From: Alphaproteobacteria bacterium LSUCC0719 | GTDB lineage: Bacteria > Pseudomonadota > Alphaproteobacteria > Puniceispirillales > Puniceispirillaceae | Length of the DNA stretch: 64,000 bases | Assembly: GCA_040839025.1 (NCBI GenBank) | Contig: JBFPJN010000007.1 | Span: 1 to 64,000, forward strand | Direction: 5' to 3' | Shown here: positions 8,883 to 19,888 of the stretch, one piece after another | How positions within the stretch are numbered: position 1 is the first letter of the stretch | Layout: every line of letters begins with the position of its first letter | Translations under genes and position numbers: made by a program | Notes under the pieces: model-generated | What the model was told of the DNA's origin: nothing | Database searches by the model: none | What the model saw: only the letters and a program-made list of their open reading frames with translations

Positions 8883-11045
8883 ATGCCTAACTATGTCGCG
8901 CGTGCGAACCTTTCGGTTGCTGAAGAGCTTGCCGATTTTGTCGACACCACGCTGTTCGACGGAACCGGGGTCACGCCGGACCAGTTCTGGTCCGGGTTTG
9001 ACGCGGCCGTGCATCGTCTGGCACCGCGCAATCGCGAATTGCTGGCCGAACGCGACAGAATGCAGACCCGGATTGACAGCTGGCTGCGGGACAATAGCGC
9101 AACAGCCATTGATGCCGCTGCCTATACAGACTTCCTGACAGATATTGGCTACCTTGTCGAGGAAGGCCCGGATTTCAGCGTTGAGACAAGCGGTGTCGAT
9201 CCAGAGATCGCCAGCATTGCAGGGCCCCAGCTTGTCGTGCCGATTACCAATGCCCGCTATGCGCTGAATGCGGCCAATGCACGCTTTGGCAGCCTTTATG
9301 ATGCGTTTTACGGCACCGACGCCGTTCCGTTTGACAATGATGCTGACGGGGCCGGATACAACCCTGTCCGCGGTGGCAAGGTGATTGCCCGCGTGCGCGC
9401 CTTCCTTGACGAAACCTTCCCTCTCGTCAATGGCAGCTGGACCGATGTGTCCGGACTGGACATTGCCGATGGCGGTCTGGTGCTGCGGCGCGGTGATGAA
9501 GCGGATTCACTGGCCGATGCCGGTGCCTTTGCCGGACATGGCGGCGCGGCCGGCGCACCGGAGATGGTGGTGCTTCGCAATAACGGGCTGCATATCATCA
9601 TCAAGATCGACAGCAACGGCGCCATTGGGCGTGACGATGCGGCCGGGATCAATGATGTTGTTGCGGAATCAGCGCTGTCCAGCATCATGGATTGCGAGGA
9701 TTCAGTGGCAACTGTCGATGCCGAGGACAAGCTTTGTGCCTATGCAAACTGGCTTGGTCTGATGCGCGGCACACTCGAGGAAAGCTTCACCAAAGCCGGG
9801 CGCACTGTCACCCGCAGGCTGGCCGATGATATCGCCTATACCGCCGCTGATGGCAGTGCGGCTCATCTGAAGGCGCGCGCCTTGATGCTTGTGCGCAATG
9901 TCGGTCATCTGATGACAAATCCGGCAATCAGGCTGGCGGATGGAAGCGACATTCCGGAAGGGATCATGGATGCGTTCATGACGGTTGCCGGGGCATTGGC
10001 GGATCTGAAGGCCGGGCGAAATTCCGCTGCCGGGTCCGTATATATCGTAAAGCCGAAAATGCATGGCCCGGTCGAGGTTGCCTTTGCAGACGAAATCTTC
10101 AGCGCGGTCGAAGATGTTCTCGGGCTGGCGGCCAATACCATCAAGATGGGAATCATGGATGAAGAGCGCCGGACAACAGTCAATCTGAAGGAATGTATCC
10201 GCGCCGCGAAATCGCGCGTTGTCTTCATCAATACCGGATTCCTCGACCGCACCGGCGACGAGATCCACACTTCGATGGAAGCTGGCCCGATGATCCGCAA
10301 GGCAGACATGAAAGGAGCCACCTGGATTGGCGCCTATGAGGACTGGAATGTCGATATCGGTCTTGCCTGCGGCCTTGCAGGACGCGCGCAGATCGGCAAG
10401 GGCATGTGGGCAATGCCGGACCGCATGGCTGACATGCTTGAGCAGAAAATCGGACACCCCTTGGCCGGCGCGAACTGCGCCTGGGTGCCGTCACCGACAG
10501 CCGCGACGCTTCACGCGCTGCATTATCACCAGGTCGATGTTGCCGCCCGCCAGGCGGAACTTGCCAGCCGCACCCCGGCACGGCGCGAGGATATTCTGTC
10601 GATCCCGGTGGCCAGCCGCCCAAACTGGTCACCACAGGATATCCGCGAGGAACTTCGCAACAATGCGCAGGGTATCCTTGGCTATGTCGTCAGATGGGTT
10701 GATCAGGGTGTCGGCTGTTCGAAAGTGCCGGATATCCATGATGTCGGATTGATGGAGGACCGGGCGACGCTTCGGATTTCATCCCAGCATATAGCCAACT
10801 GGCTGCATCACGGTGTCTGCGACGAGGCCACTGTCATGTCGGTCATGCAGGAAATGGCAGCCGTTGTCGATCGCCAGAACGAAGGTGACAGCGCCTATAC
10901 CCCGATGGCGCCGGATTTCGATTCATCGGTGGCGTTTCAGGCGGCTTGCGATCTTGTCTTCCGTGGCAAGGAACAGCCTTCGGGCTATACCGAGCCGGTT
11001 CTTCATGCGCGGCGGCTTGAAAAGAAAGCGCAGAATGCCGTTTAA
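8883..11045 (+). CDS. glcB: malate synthase G
   Basis: The start at 8883 is chosen because GGAG lies 7 bases upstream and [20 protein letters not shown] matches the usual N-terminus; the product is 720 residues, typical of malate synthase G. The family blocks include the long insertion domain, the [14 protein letters not shown]-like strand (here [15 protein letters not shown]), [18 protein letters not shown] with catalytic-site residues, and [21 protein letters not shown]. It condenses glyoxylate with acetyl-CoA to malate, allowing growth on two-carbon compounds or glycolate. The apt start lies inside its last codons, an 11-base overlap, so the two are transcribed together. Confidence 0.96.
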   Translation: MPNYVARANLSVAEELADFVDTTLFDGTGVTPDQFWSGFDAAVHRLAPRNRELLAERDRMQTRIDSWLRDNSATAIDAAAYTDFLTDIGYLVEEGPDFSVETSGVDPEIASIAGPQLVVPITNARYALNAANARFGSLYDAFYGTDAVPFDNDADGAGYNPVRGGKVIARVRAFLDETFPLVNGSWTDVSGLDIADGGLVLRRGDEADSLADAGAFAGHGGAAGAPEMVVLRNNGLHIIIKIDSNGAIGRDDAAGINDVVAESALSSIMDCEDSVATVDAEDKLCAYANWLGLMRGTLEESFTKAGRTVTRRLADDIAYTAADGSAAHLKARALMLVRNVGHLMTNPAIRLADGSDIPEGIMDAFMTVAGALADLKAGRNSAAGSVYIVKPKMHGPVEVAFADEIFSAVEDVLGLAANTIKMGIMDEERRTTVNLKECIRAAKSRVVFINTGFLDRTGDEIHTSMEAGPMIRKADMKGATWIGAYEDWNVDIGLACGLAGRAQIGKGMWAMPDRMADMLEQKIGHPLAGANCAWVPSPTAATLHALHYHQVDVAARQAELASRTPARREDILSIPVASRPNWSPQDIREELRNNAQGILGYVVRWVDQGVGCSKVPDIHDVGLMEDRATLRISSQHIANWLHHGVCDEATVMSVMQEMAAVVDRQNEGDSAYTPMAPDFDSSVAFQAACDLVFRGKEQPSGYTEPVLHARRLEKKAQNAV

Positions 11046-11556
11046 CGCCGATCCGTTCATTTCCAAGACGCCGGGCTTTCCAAAGGAAGGCATCACCTTC
11101 TATGACATCAGCCCGATCCTCGAGGATGCGGCGGCGCTGCGCCAGTCGATGGCGGCGCTCAGTGACCTGGCCCGCCCGATGCGACCGGATATCATTGCCG
11201 GCGTCGATGCGCGGGGCTTTCTGTTTGCCCTGCCGCTGGCCTTGTCCATGGACTGCGGCATGGTCATGGTCCGCAAGGCCGGCAAGCTGCCCGGCGAGCT
11301 GATCGAACAGGCCTACGCGCTGGAATATGGCGAGGCGCGGCTGTCTATTCAGGCAAGCCGGCAGCTCCGCGACCGGCGTGTTGTGCTATGTGACGACCTG
11401 CTGGCCACGGGCGGCACTCTTGAGGCGGCAGCGCAGCTTGTCCGCCAGTGTGGCGGCATTCTGGCCGGCGCTGTCTGCGTGATCGAGCTGACCGGACTGA
11501 AGGGAAGACAGCGTCTTGACTGCCCGGTGGCAGCCCTGCAAACCTACGAGTCATAG
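11035..11556 (+). CDS. apt: adenine phosphoribosyltransferase
   Basis: The true protein is 173 residues starting at the ATG at 11035; upstream sequence in the same frame is antisense-like shadow of glcB. It begins [20 protein letters not shown], the classic Apt N-terminus, has the PRPP loop [17 protein letters not shown] near residue 120, and [12 protein letters not shown] near residue 62. It salvages adenine to AMP using PRPP. It overlaps glcB by 11 bases, so expression is probably tied to that operon although no metabolic link is evident. Confidence 0.95.
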   Translation: MPFNADPFISKTPGFPKEGITFYDISPILEDAAALRQSMAALSDLARPMRPDIIAGVDARGFLFALPLALSMDCGMVMVRKAGKLPGELIEQAYALEYGEARLSIQASRQLRDRRVVLCDDLLATGGTLEAAAQLVRQCGGILAGAVCVIELTGLKGRQRLDCPVAALQTYES

Positions 11557-11601
11557 CGCGGCGGCATGGTGCCGCCGCCATGGCCCTGTGGGAGGAAAGG
11601 C

Positions 11602-12819
11602 ATGCGCCTCGGCCGCCGGCTGATCGCCTGGTCACTCTATGACTGGGCAAGTTCACCCGTTCCCACACTTCATGCCACCTTCATCTTTTCCGTCTTTTTC
11701 ACCACCGCCGTGATGCCCGAGGGAGGCACCGCCGCCTGGGCGTGGATGACATCGGCAAGCGCCCTTGCCGTTGCCGTGGCCGCGCCGGTTCTTGGCCGGT
11801 TTGCCGACAGGCGCGGGGCGCTAAAATCATGCCTTGCCGTGGCCACGGCAACCGGCGCGCTGGCCACTGCCGGATTGTGGTTTGTCAAACCTGACGCCTC
11901 GTTCGCCGTGCTGGCGCTTGGCCTGTCGGCATTGTCGATCTTTGTCATGGAAATCAGCTTTGTCTTCTACAACGCAATGCTGCCTTCGGTCGCACGGACA
12001 GATGAATTCGGACGCGCGTCCGGGCTTGCCTGGGGGCTTGGCTATGCCGGCGCGATCATCGCGCTGGTGATCGTTCTGCTGCTGTTTGTTCTTCCCGATC
12101 ATCCGGCTTTCGGGTTTGGCAAGGAAAATGCCGGCCATATCCGGATCACCATGTGTTTTGCGGCGCTGTGGCTATGCCTTTTTGCCCTGCCGCTATTCCT
12201 TGTCGTGCCGTCCCCGCCACCCACCGGTTCATCCACACCGTTTCTTGCCAGCCTGCACCAAAGCCTGCGGGTGGCGATGACGATTCCCGGCATGCCACGC
12301 TTTCTGCTGGCACGGATGCTGTTTGCCGACGGGCTGGTGACGTTGTTTGCCTTTGGCGGAATCTACGCCGCCACAGTGTTCGGGTTTTCCCAGACGATGG
12401 TGCTTGTCTTCGGGATTGTTCTCAACATCACCGCCGGAATCGGCGCGGCGCTTGGCGGCATGGCGGATGACAGGTTCGGGTCGGTCCGGGTGATGCGCGG
12501 ATGTCTTGTGGCGCTGTCGGCACTTGGACTGATAGCCATTCTGGCCCCTGGCGAGGCTGTGTTCTGGGCCGCCGGGGCTACGCTTGGCCTGTTTATCGGC
12601 CCCCTTCAGTCATCCGCCCGCACCTATGTCGCGCGACATGCGCCGGCTGACCAGCGTGCCAGTCTGTTTGGATTGATGATGTTTTCGGGCAAGGCGACAA
12701 GCTTTGTCGGGCCGCTTCTTTACGGCGTGCTTGTCACCACCACCGGAAGCGATCGCGCCGGCATGGCAATCGTCATTCTGATGCTGCTGGCCGGTTGGCT
12801 GGTGATGCCACGGCGCTAG
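11602..12819 (+). CDS. MFS transporter, UMF1/Atg22-like family
   Basis: The start at 11602 has a strong ribosome site (GGAGGAAAGG) just upstream, giving 405 residues. It has about 12 hydrophobic helices and the UMF1-type signature IAWSLYDWASSP at the N-terminus, with the cytosolic loop GRFADRRGALKSC between helices 2 and 3. These transporters resemble the yeast vacuolar amino-acid effluxer Atg22 and are frequent in Alphaproteobacteria; the substrate is unknown. It follows apt closely and is convergent with ccrM, the stops being 22 bases apart. Confidence 0.85.
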   Translation: MRLGRRLIAWSLYDWASSPVPTLHATFIFSVFFTTAVMPEGGTAAWAWMTSASALAVAVAAPVLGRFADRRGALKSCLAVATATGALATAGLWFVKPDASFAVLALGLSALSIFVMEISFVFYNAMLPSVARTDEFGRASGLAWGLGYAGAIIALVIVLLLFVLPDHPAFGFGKENAGHIRITMCFAALWLCLFALPLFLVVPSPPPTGSSTPFLASLHQSLRVAMTIPGMPRFLLARMLFADGLVTLFAFGGIYAATVFGFSQTMVLVFGIVLNITAGIGAALGGMADDRFGSVRVMRGCLVALSALGLIAILAPGEAVFWAAGATLGLFIGPLQSSARTYVARHAPADQRASLFGLMMFSGKATSFVGPLLYGVLVTTTGSDRAGMAIVILMLLAGWLVMPRR

Positions 12820-12840
12820 CAGGTCAAACGGACAGCAGGG

Positions 12841-14175
<1,335 letters not shown>

Positions 14176-14811
14176 TCAGTTGCTGTCCGACAGGGCGCGA
14201 CGAACAGGCGCAAAGCTGCGCCGATGATGTGGTGTCACCCCAAGCGATGCCAGCCCCTGTTGATGGGTTCTGGTGCCATAACCCATATTGGTTTCCCAGC
14301 CATAGCCGGGCCAGCTGCCGGCAAGGTCCAGCATGATCCGGTCGCGCGCATGCTTGGCAATTACCGAAGCGGCAGCAATGCTGAGGCTTCGCGAATCTCC
14401 CTTTACCACTGTCTGCGCCGGCAATTCCAGATCCGGCATCTGGTTGCCGTCGATCAGCACCTGCGCCACCGTTCCAGGGCCGTTTTCCGCCAGTCTTGCG
14501 GCAAGCTCTAACGCCACCGCCACCATGCCGGCAAGCGTTGCTTTCAGGATGCCGTCACGGTCGATAATGTCGACCGGGATCGAGATCACGGCATGGCGGT
14601 GCGGCGGCGCTGTCAGAATGCTGTTGAAGGCAGCCCGCTGTGTGGCGGTCAGCTTTTTGGAGTCATCCAGTCCCGGAACAAGACCTGCAAGCGCCGTCTG
14701 GTCGAGCCAGCAGGCAGCGATTGTCACCGGGCCCGCCCAGGGGCCACGACCGGCCTCGTCAATGCCGATCACCGGGCCGGTAAAACCCGATTCAATCGAC
14801 AGATCTGGCAT
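14176..14811 (-). CDS. rnhB: ribonuclease HII
   Basis: A 211-residue protein with the RNase HII signature GIDEAGRGPWAGPVTIAA (residues about 16-33, containing the Asp-Glu metal pair), LDDSKKLTATQR, VLIDGNQMP, and KGDSRSLSIAAASVIAKHARDR. It incises the RNA strand of RNA-DNA hybrids, including single ribonucleotides misincorporated in DNA. Its ATG overlaps the moaB stop by one base (TGATG), so it is translationally coupled to moaB. It lies upstream of ccrM. Confidence 0.96.
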   Translation of the reverse strand: MPDLSIESGFTGPVIGIDEAGRGPWAGPVTIAACWLDQTALAGLVPGLDDSKKLTATQRAAFNSILTAPPHRHAVISIPVDIIDRDGILKATLAGMVAVALELAARLAENGPGTVAQVLIDGNQMPDLELPAQTVVKGDSRSLSIAAASVIAKHARDRIMLDLAGSWPGYGWETNMGYGTRTHQQGLASLGVTPHHRRSFAPVRRALSDSN

Positions 14812-15374
14812 CAGCCAGTGCGGCGGGTGGTCGAGGATTCGGTCAGGCGCGGCATGATCTCGACGAAATTGCAGGGCCGATGCCGGATATCAAGCTGATA
14901 GCGCAGAATGTCATCCCAACCATCACGGCACCCAGATGGCGACCCGGGAAGCGCAAACATGTAGGTGCCTCCCGCCACGCCGGCAAGCGCACGTGACTGC
15001 ACGGTCGAGGTTCCAATCTTGGCAAAGGACAGATAGCGAAACAGCTCACCAAAGCCGGGTATGTCCTTTTCGACAACCCGCGCAAATGCCTCCGGCGTGC
15101 TGTCACGGCCGGTCAACCCGGTTCCACCGGTGGTGATCACGACATCAATTGCCGGATCGGCAATCCAGTCCTGAAGCTGGGAGATGATCTTCTCGACATC
15201 GTCGGTCACGATCATCCGCGCGGCCAGCGAATGGCCATCCTGCGCAATGCGCGAGGCTAGAAGATCGCCGGAGCGATCATCATCGGCGGTGCGGGAATCG
15301 GACACGGTCATCACCGCGATGTTGACCGGCTGAAACGGGATCGACATATCAAGACGATCTGTATTCTGTGCCAT
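14811..15374 (-). CDS. moaB: molybdenum cofactor biosynthesis protein B
   Basis: The ATG at 15374 is preferred over a TTG one codon earlier; the product is 187 residues. It shows the MogA/MoaB fold motifs: [30 protein letters not shown], and the C-terminal [14 protein letters not shown] substrate loop. MoaB-type proteins bind or adenylylate molybdopterin during Moco synthesis. No other Moco gene is present in the window. It is followed by rnhB with a one-base overlap. Confidence 0.92.
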   Translation of the reverse strand: MAQNTDRLDMSIPFQPVNIAVMTVSDSRTADDDRSGDLLASRIAQDGHSLAARMIVTDDVEKIISQLQDWIADPAIDVVITTGGTGLTGRDSTPEAFARVVEKDIPGFGELFRYLSFAKIGTSTVQSRALAGVAGGTYMFALPGSPSGCRDGWDDILRYQLDIRHRPCNFVEIMPRLTESSTTRRTG

Positions 15375-15397
15375 CAAGACCTCCCTTGCAGACGGGA

Positions 15398-17194
15398 TCA
15401 GGACCCGTCGTCGGAGTTTACCACCGGCGGCACAAACAGCGACACAAATCGGCCCTGACCGCCCGCGGCCAGTTCGCGCAGCTCCGGTGCCGGCTCGCCA
15501 AGCTGCATTCGGTACAGGGCCAGATTGCTTATGACATTCTTGATGTAATGGCGTGTTTCGCGCGCCGGGATCGATTCAATCAGCAGAAACGGATCATCCT
15601 GATGATCGATGCGGGCAAGCCATTTGCGCAGATTGCCGGGACCACCGTTATAGGCCGCAAGAAGACGCACAATCGACTGGTCGATCAGCGGCTCGTTCAA
15701 CAGCTTGTTGATATAGGCCTGACCGATTTCCAGATTGCGCTGCGGATTCAGCAACAGATGCTTGTCACGGCCCCGATAGGCACGGTTCTGGGTCACAAAA
15801 GACGCCGTCGAGGGCATGATCTGCATCAGCCCGGCGGCGCGGGCACGACTTTTCGCCCGCGGATTGAAGCCGGACTCCTGACGTGAAATCGCCCATACCA
15901 GTGCCTGATCAACCGAAAATTCAACATCGTAGCGCGGGATCGGATAGATCGCGCCCAGCCAGATCCGTCCCTTGTCGCGCCGCAGCAATTCACCGGCCCG
16001 ATAGGCCAGACCGGCCATGCCATGATCGATGGCAAAGCGAAGCGCCGATTCCTGCATAGTTTCCGGCATGTCTGGCCAAAGATAGCGCAGCTCGCGTTCG
16101 GCGTCATTGACCCGCCCAATCTGCAACAGGGCAAACAGCCGCTGCCCGCCGGACCGCGCCGACAGCCAGTCGAGAAATCCGTCATCATAGCGTGGAAGGT
16201 CAAATTTCAGATCGAAATCCTGGCCAAGGATCTGCCGTGCCATGACGCCATAGAAGCTGTGGAGTTCGCGCGAGGCGATCTCCAGATAACGAACTGCCTG
16301 TTCCGGTCGGCTCTCGCGCATCTCGGCCCGATACGCCCAGAAGCCGGCCGCGCTGCGAAGCGAGGGAAATGTCCGGTCATCATCGGCCAATGTGCGGAAG
16401 AAGGCACCGGCAAGTTCGGTCTGGCCACTTCGCCAGGCGGCCAGACCGCCAGCCCAATAGGCCATGAAGGCATCTTCGCGGGCCGCGCCGATACCGTGGC
16501 GAGCCTGCCGGATGGCCTTTTCATCAACGCCGAAAATGAAATAGGCATGCGCAATCTCGCCGCGAAGCTGTCCTTCTTCCTGTTTGGTCAGATATCGGCG
16601 GTTGCGTTCATTCTCGATCACTTCGAGAGCGCCGCTCGGCCAGCCACGCCGAATGGCGCGCCGCACCTCGAGGGCCACCCGCCTTGTGGTCCGCGGCGAG
16701 GCCCGTCCAGCTGTCGATGTCGGTATGCGCGGACGATAGCTGCTGCCACTGCTCAGCCCATATCCATTCAGATATCCCGGCTTTGGCGACCGCGGGGCGG
16801 CAGCGCCCTTTGGCTGGCGTTTTTTCGCCAGCCAGAAGATACGGCTGGCATCCGGATGATCGTTATAAGCCTTCAGCCAGGATGACAGCTCCTTGTAGCT
16901 CGACCGCCAGGCTGTCGGGTGAAGGTAACGCTGTGACAGCAGGTGACCGCGCAGGAGGTCATTTTCCAGTCGGAACATCTCGCGCGTGGCCTGTTTCATC
17001 CGGCCAACTTCCTGAAGATGGAACAGTCGCTGATACTGCGCCACGTCGAAATCACTGAGCGGGGCGGGCACATCCTGCGTGGTGGGCACATCCTGCGTGG
17101 TGACCGCCTGTGCCGGCGCAGCCGACAACCAGATCAACACAGACAGAAAGCCCGACAGGCCTAGTTTCAGCATCCCGGTACGCATGGCGATCAT
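15398..17194 (-). CDS. soluble lytic murein transglycosylase
   Basis: A 598-residue periplasmic protein. A Sec signal ends around residue 30 (LSAAPAQA). The long helical middle region (about residues 170-410) resembles the superhelical U and L domains of Slt70. The C-terminal SLT domain holds the catalytic Glu at residue 440 in SRQESGFNPRAKS, followed by GLMQIMPSTA and AYNGGPGNLRKWLA. It cleaves MurNAc-GlcNAc bonds to form 1,6-anhydromuropeptides. An in-frame 18-base tandem duplication just after the signal peptide doubles the hexapeptide TTQDVP. ATGs at codons 4 and 8 are alternative starts. Confidence 0.92.
   Translation of the reverse strand: MIAMRTGMLKLGLSGFLSVLIWLSAAPAQAVTTQDVPTTQDVPAPLSDFDVAQYQRLFHLQEVGRMKQATREMFRLENDLLRGHLLSQRYLHPTAWRSSYKELSSWLKAYNDHPDASRIFWLAKKRQPKGAAAPRSPKPGYLNGYGLSSGSSYRPRIPTSTAGRASPRTTRRVALEVRRAIRRGWPSGALEVIENERNRRYLTKQEEGQLRGEIAHAYFIFGVDEKAIRQARHGIGAAREDAFMAYWAGGLAAWRSGQTELAGAFFRTLADDDRTFPSLRSAAGFWAYRAEMRESRPEQAVRYLEIASRELHSFYGVMARQILGQDFDLKFDLPRYDDGFLDWLSARSGGQRLFALLQIGRVNDAERELRYLWPDMPETMQESALRFAIDHGMAGLAYRAGELLRRDKGRIWLGAIYPIPRYDVEFSVDQALVWAISRQESGFNPRAKSRARAAGLMQIMPSTASFVTQNRAYRGRDKHLLLNPQRNLEIGQAYINKLLNEPLIDQSIVRLLAAYNGGPGNLRKWLARIDHQDDPFLLIESIPARETRHYIKNVISNLALYRMQLGEPAPELRELAAGGQGRFVSLFVPPVVNSDDGS
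17066..17101. repeat. perfect 18-bp tandem duplication
   Basis: Two identical, adjacent 18-base units (17066-17083 and 17084-17101, each GGGCACATCCTGCGTGGT) lie in the transglycosylase gene just after the signal-peptide coding part. The unit is six codons long, so copy-number change keeps frame. Confidence 0.9.
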
Positions 17195-17223
17195 CCGACC
17201 CTGTCCATCAAAGACGCCGCACC

Positions 17224-18081
17224 TTATCCGAGTTTGCCGGCAAGAGCCACCAGATCCGCAAAGGCCAGTCGCTTTTGCGCCGGCGAACGGCTCAGATAGG
17301 CTGGATGAAGAGTTGCCAGGGTTGGTCGTGGCCTGCCATCACCATAGTCGATATCATGCCAGCGCCCCCGCAACTTCAGAATGCCGCCGGCAGGTGGCAG
17401 GACAGCCTTTGCCGTAACGCCACCAAGAAGAAGAAGCCTTTCAGGCGCAGCCAGCTGGACATGCCTGTACAACCAGGGAAGAAGCAGCGCCATTTCCTCG
17501 GCTGTTGGCGTACGATTGCCCGGCGGGCGCCAGGGGATCAGCGGTACAAGATAGATATCGGCCCGCGACAGGCCGATGGATGACAGCATTCTGTCGAAAA
17601 GCTGACCGTCTGCGCCGACAAGTGGCAGCCCGACCCTGTCTTCATCCCGGCCGGGCACGTCACCGATCACCATCAGCCTTGCGCCGGGATTGCCATCAGC
17701 GAAAATCATGTTGCTTGCCGTATGTCTGAGGGCACAGCCATCCAGCATCTCAAGGGCGGCCCTGAGTGCGTCAAGATCGGTGATGCCGGCGAGCGTTGCC
17801 GACTGGTCCGGCGACTGCGCAGTTGGCGCAACCTGTGGGGCGGACGGTGGCGCAGAGACAGGCCTGTCGGCAACAGGCACCTGACCGGCGGTTGGGGTGC
17901 CGGGGCTATGGTCTGTCGACACCGCCGGAATTGCCGGTGATGGGACAGGTGACAGCAGCGCCGACATCGCCACCGACTGCTCGGGCGCCGGTATATCAAG
18001 CAGAATCTCGTCAATGCCCATGGCGTGCTGCCAGGCAAGCTGTTCGATCAGGGTGCTTCGGTCATGCGAATTCGCTACCAT
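17224..18081 (-). CDS. uracil-DNA glycosylase, family 4-like
   Basis: I start the gene at the ATG at 18081 (MVANSHDRSTLIEQLAWQHAMG), the usual beginning of alphaproteobacterial homologues; the frame opens 16 codons earlier. The product is 285 residues. The first ~95 residues include a Pro/Ala/Ser-rich linker. The catalytic domain shows FADGNPGARLMVIGDVPGRD (family 4 motif 1), GQLFDRML, WRPPGNRTPTAEE, and the C-terminal LHPAYLSRSPAQKR. Three of the four positions that bind a [4Fe-4S] cluster in thermophile family 4 enzymes are not Cys here (CALR, IPWRPP, MALLLPW). The enzyme excises uracil from DNA in base-excision repair. It is divergent from the ETF-QO gene. Confidence 0.88.
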   Translation of the reverse strand: MVANSHDRSTLIEQLAWQHAMGIDEILLDIPAPEQSVAMSALLSPVPSPAIPAVSTDHSPGTPTAGQVPVADRPVSAPPSAPQVAPTAQSPDQSATLAGITDLDALRAALEMLDGCALRHTASNMIFADGNPGARLMVIGDVPGRDEDRVGLPLVGADGQLFDRMLSSIGLSRADIYLVPLIPWRPPGNRTPTAEEMALLLPWLYRHVQLAAPERLLLLGGVTAKAVLPPAGGILKLRGRWHDIDYGDGRPRPTLATLHPAYLSRSPAQKRLAFADLVALAGKLG

Positions 18082-18138
18082 GCCATTTTCCGTCGAATTC
18101 CTGATTATCCGGTTGCGCCAAAAAGGCAACTATTGCTC

Positions 18139-18153
18139 TGTTACCTGGTAACA
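18139..18153. promoter_or_regulatory. 15-bp perfect palindrome in divergent promoter region
   Basis: TGTTACC and GGTAACA flank a single T. It sits in the 159-base gap between the divergent uracil-DNA glycosylase and ETF-QO genes, 87 bases before the latter. The symmetry suggests a dimeric repressor operator; the regulator is unknown. A second, looser symmetry (CTGGT, eight bases, ACCAG) overlaps its right half. Confidence 0.45.
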
Positions 18154-18240
18154 TATAACCAGAAGTCGCGATAACAATGCCAGAAACCGCAATGACAATG
18201 AAGATCCCGGCAATGCCCACGGCCGGGAAGGGGTGGGAAA

Positions 18241-19875
18241 ATGGAACGTGAAGCAATGGAATTCGATGTCGTGATCGTCGGTGGCGGCCCATCCGGCCTG
18301 TCAGCGGCGATCCGCCTGAAGCAGCTGGCAGCCGAAGCCGGGCGCGATCTCGAGGTCTGTCTGATCGAAAAGGGCAGCGAAGTGGGCGCGCATATTCTTT
18401 CCGGTGCGGTTCTGGAGCCACGCAGCCTGAATGAGCTTCTTCCAGACTGGCAGGACCGCGGCGCACCGTTGGACACACCGGTCACGGCCGACAAATTCAT
18501 GTTCCTGACCGAAACCGGCGCGATCCGGATGCCGACCCCGCCGCAGATGAACAATCACGGCAACTACATCATTTCCCTTGGCAATTTCTGCCGCTGGCTT
18601 GGCGAGCAGGCCGAGGCGCTTGGCGTGGAAATCTATCCAGGCTTTGCCGCTGCGGAGGTTCTCTATGATGAGTCCGGCGCGGTGTGCGGTGTCGCCACGG
18701 GCGATATGGGCATCGGCAAGGATGGCGAGCCAACCGATATGTTCATGCGCGGTATGGAATTGCGCGCCAAACAGACGATTTTTGCCGAAGGGTGCCGCGG
18801 CCACCTGACAAAGACACTGTTTGACACATTCGATCTCCGCGAAGGCAAGGATCCGCAGACCTTTGCCATCGGCATCAAGGAACTGTGGGATATTGATCCC
18901 GAGAAATCCAAACCGGGCACAGCCTGGCACTCGGTTGGCTGGCCGCTGTCGACCGATACCTATGGCGGATCATTCCTCTATCATCTGAACGGAAATCAGG
19001 TTGCTGTCGGTTATGTTGTCGGGCTCGATTATTCAAACCCGCATTTGTCGCCTTTTGAAGAGTTCCAGAGGTTCAAGACACACCCGGCTGTTCGTGAAGT
19101 GTTCGAAGGCGGACGCCGTGTTGCCTATGGCGCGCGGGCGCTGAACGAGGGTGGTTTTCAGTCGATTCCAAAACTGACCTTCCCTGGTGGTTGTCTTGTC
19201 GGCTGTACGGCAGGGTTCCTGAATGTTCCCAAGATCAAGGGAACACATACAGCGATGAAGTCTGGCATGACGGCTGCCGAAGCCATCTTCGAGGCGCTTG
19301 CAGATATGCAGCCGGGCCATGAGCCGGCAAGCTATGCCGCCAAGCTTCAGGACAGCTGGCTGTGGGCGGAACTCTACAAGGTTCGCAACATCCGTCCGGG
19401 ATTTGCCAAGGGGCTGTGGCTCGGTATGGCCAATGCCGCGCTCGACACCTATCTGTTCAGAGGCCACGCGCCCTGGACGCTGCATCATCACCCCGACCAT
19501 GAATCGCTGAAACCGGCAGCCGACGCACCAAGGATCGAATATCCAAAACCGGATGGGGTTGTGAGTTTCGACCGTAACTCATCCGTCTATCTGTCAGGTA
19601 CCAATCACGAGGAAAACCAGCCGGCGCACCTGACATTGAGGAACCCGGAAATACCGATTTCGCACAATCTGGCGCTTTATGATTCGCCCGAGCAGCGATA
19701 CTGCCCTGCCGGCGTCTATGAAATCGTCCGTGATGATGGTGGTGGCAATGCCCGTCTTCAGATCAACGCGCAGAACTGTGTTCACTGCAAGACTTGCGAT
19801 ATCAAGGACCCAAGCCAAAATATAGTGTGGGTGACGCCGGAAGGTGGCGGCGGCCCTAACTATCCGAATATGTAA
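18241..19875 (+). CDS. electron transfer flavoprotein-ubiquinone oxidoreductase
   Basis: A 544-residue protein. The FAD Rossmann motif [18 protein letters not shown] starts near residue 10, followed by [20 protein letters not shown], and the [4Fe-4S] ligands are in the C-terminal [17 protein letters not shown] purine-rich ribosome site (GGGAAGGGG) precedes the ATG. It passes electrons from ETF, reduced by acyl-CoA and amino-acid dehydrogenases, to the ubiquinone pool at the inner membrane. The upstream palindrome may be its operator. It is followed by a TPR lipoprotein gene after 13 bases, probably one transcript. Confidence 0.97.
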   Translation: MEREAMEFDVVIVGGGPSGLSAAIRLKQLAAEAGRDLEVCLIEKGSEVGAHILSGAVLEPRSLNELLPDWQDRGAPLDTPVTADKFMFLTETGAIRMPTPPQMNNHGNYIISLGNFCRWLGEQAEALGVEIYPGFAAAEVLYDESGAVCGVATGDMGIGKDGEPTDMFMRGMELRAKQTIFAEGCRGHLTKTLFDTFDLREGKDPQTFAIGIKELWDIDPEKSKPGTAWHSVGWPLSTDTYGGSFLYHLNGNQVAVGYVVGLDYSNPHLSPFEEFQRFKTHPAVREVFEGGRRVAYGARALNEGGFQSIPKLTFPGGCLVGCTAGFLNVPKIKGTHTAMKSGMTAAEAIFEALADMQPGHEPASYAAKLQDSWLWAELYKVRNIRPGFAKGLWLGMANAALDTYLFRGHAPWTLHHHPDHESLKPAADAPRIEYPKPDGVVSFDRNSSVYLSGTNHEENQPAHLTLRNPEIPISHNLALYDSPEQRYCPAGVYEIVRDDGGGNARLQINAQNCVHCKTCDIKDPSQNIVWVTPEGGGGPNYPNM

Positions 19876-19888
19876 CCAGGGAGGGGTC

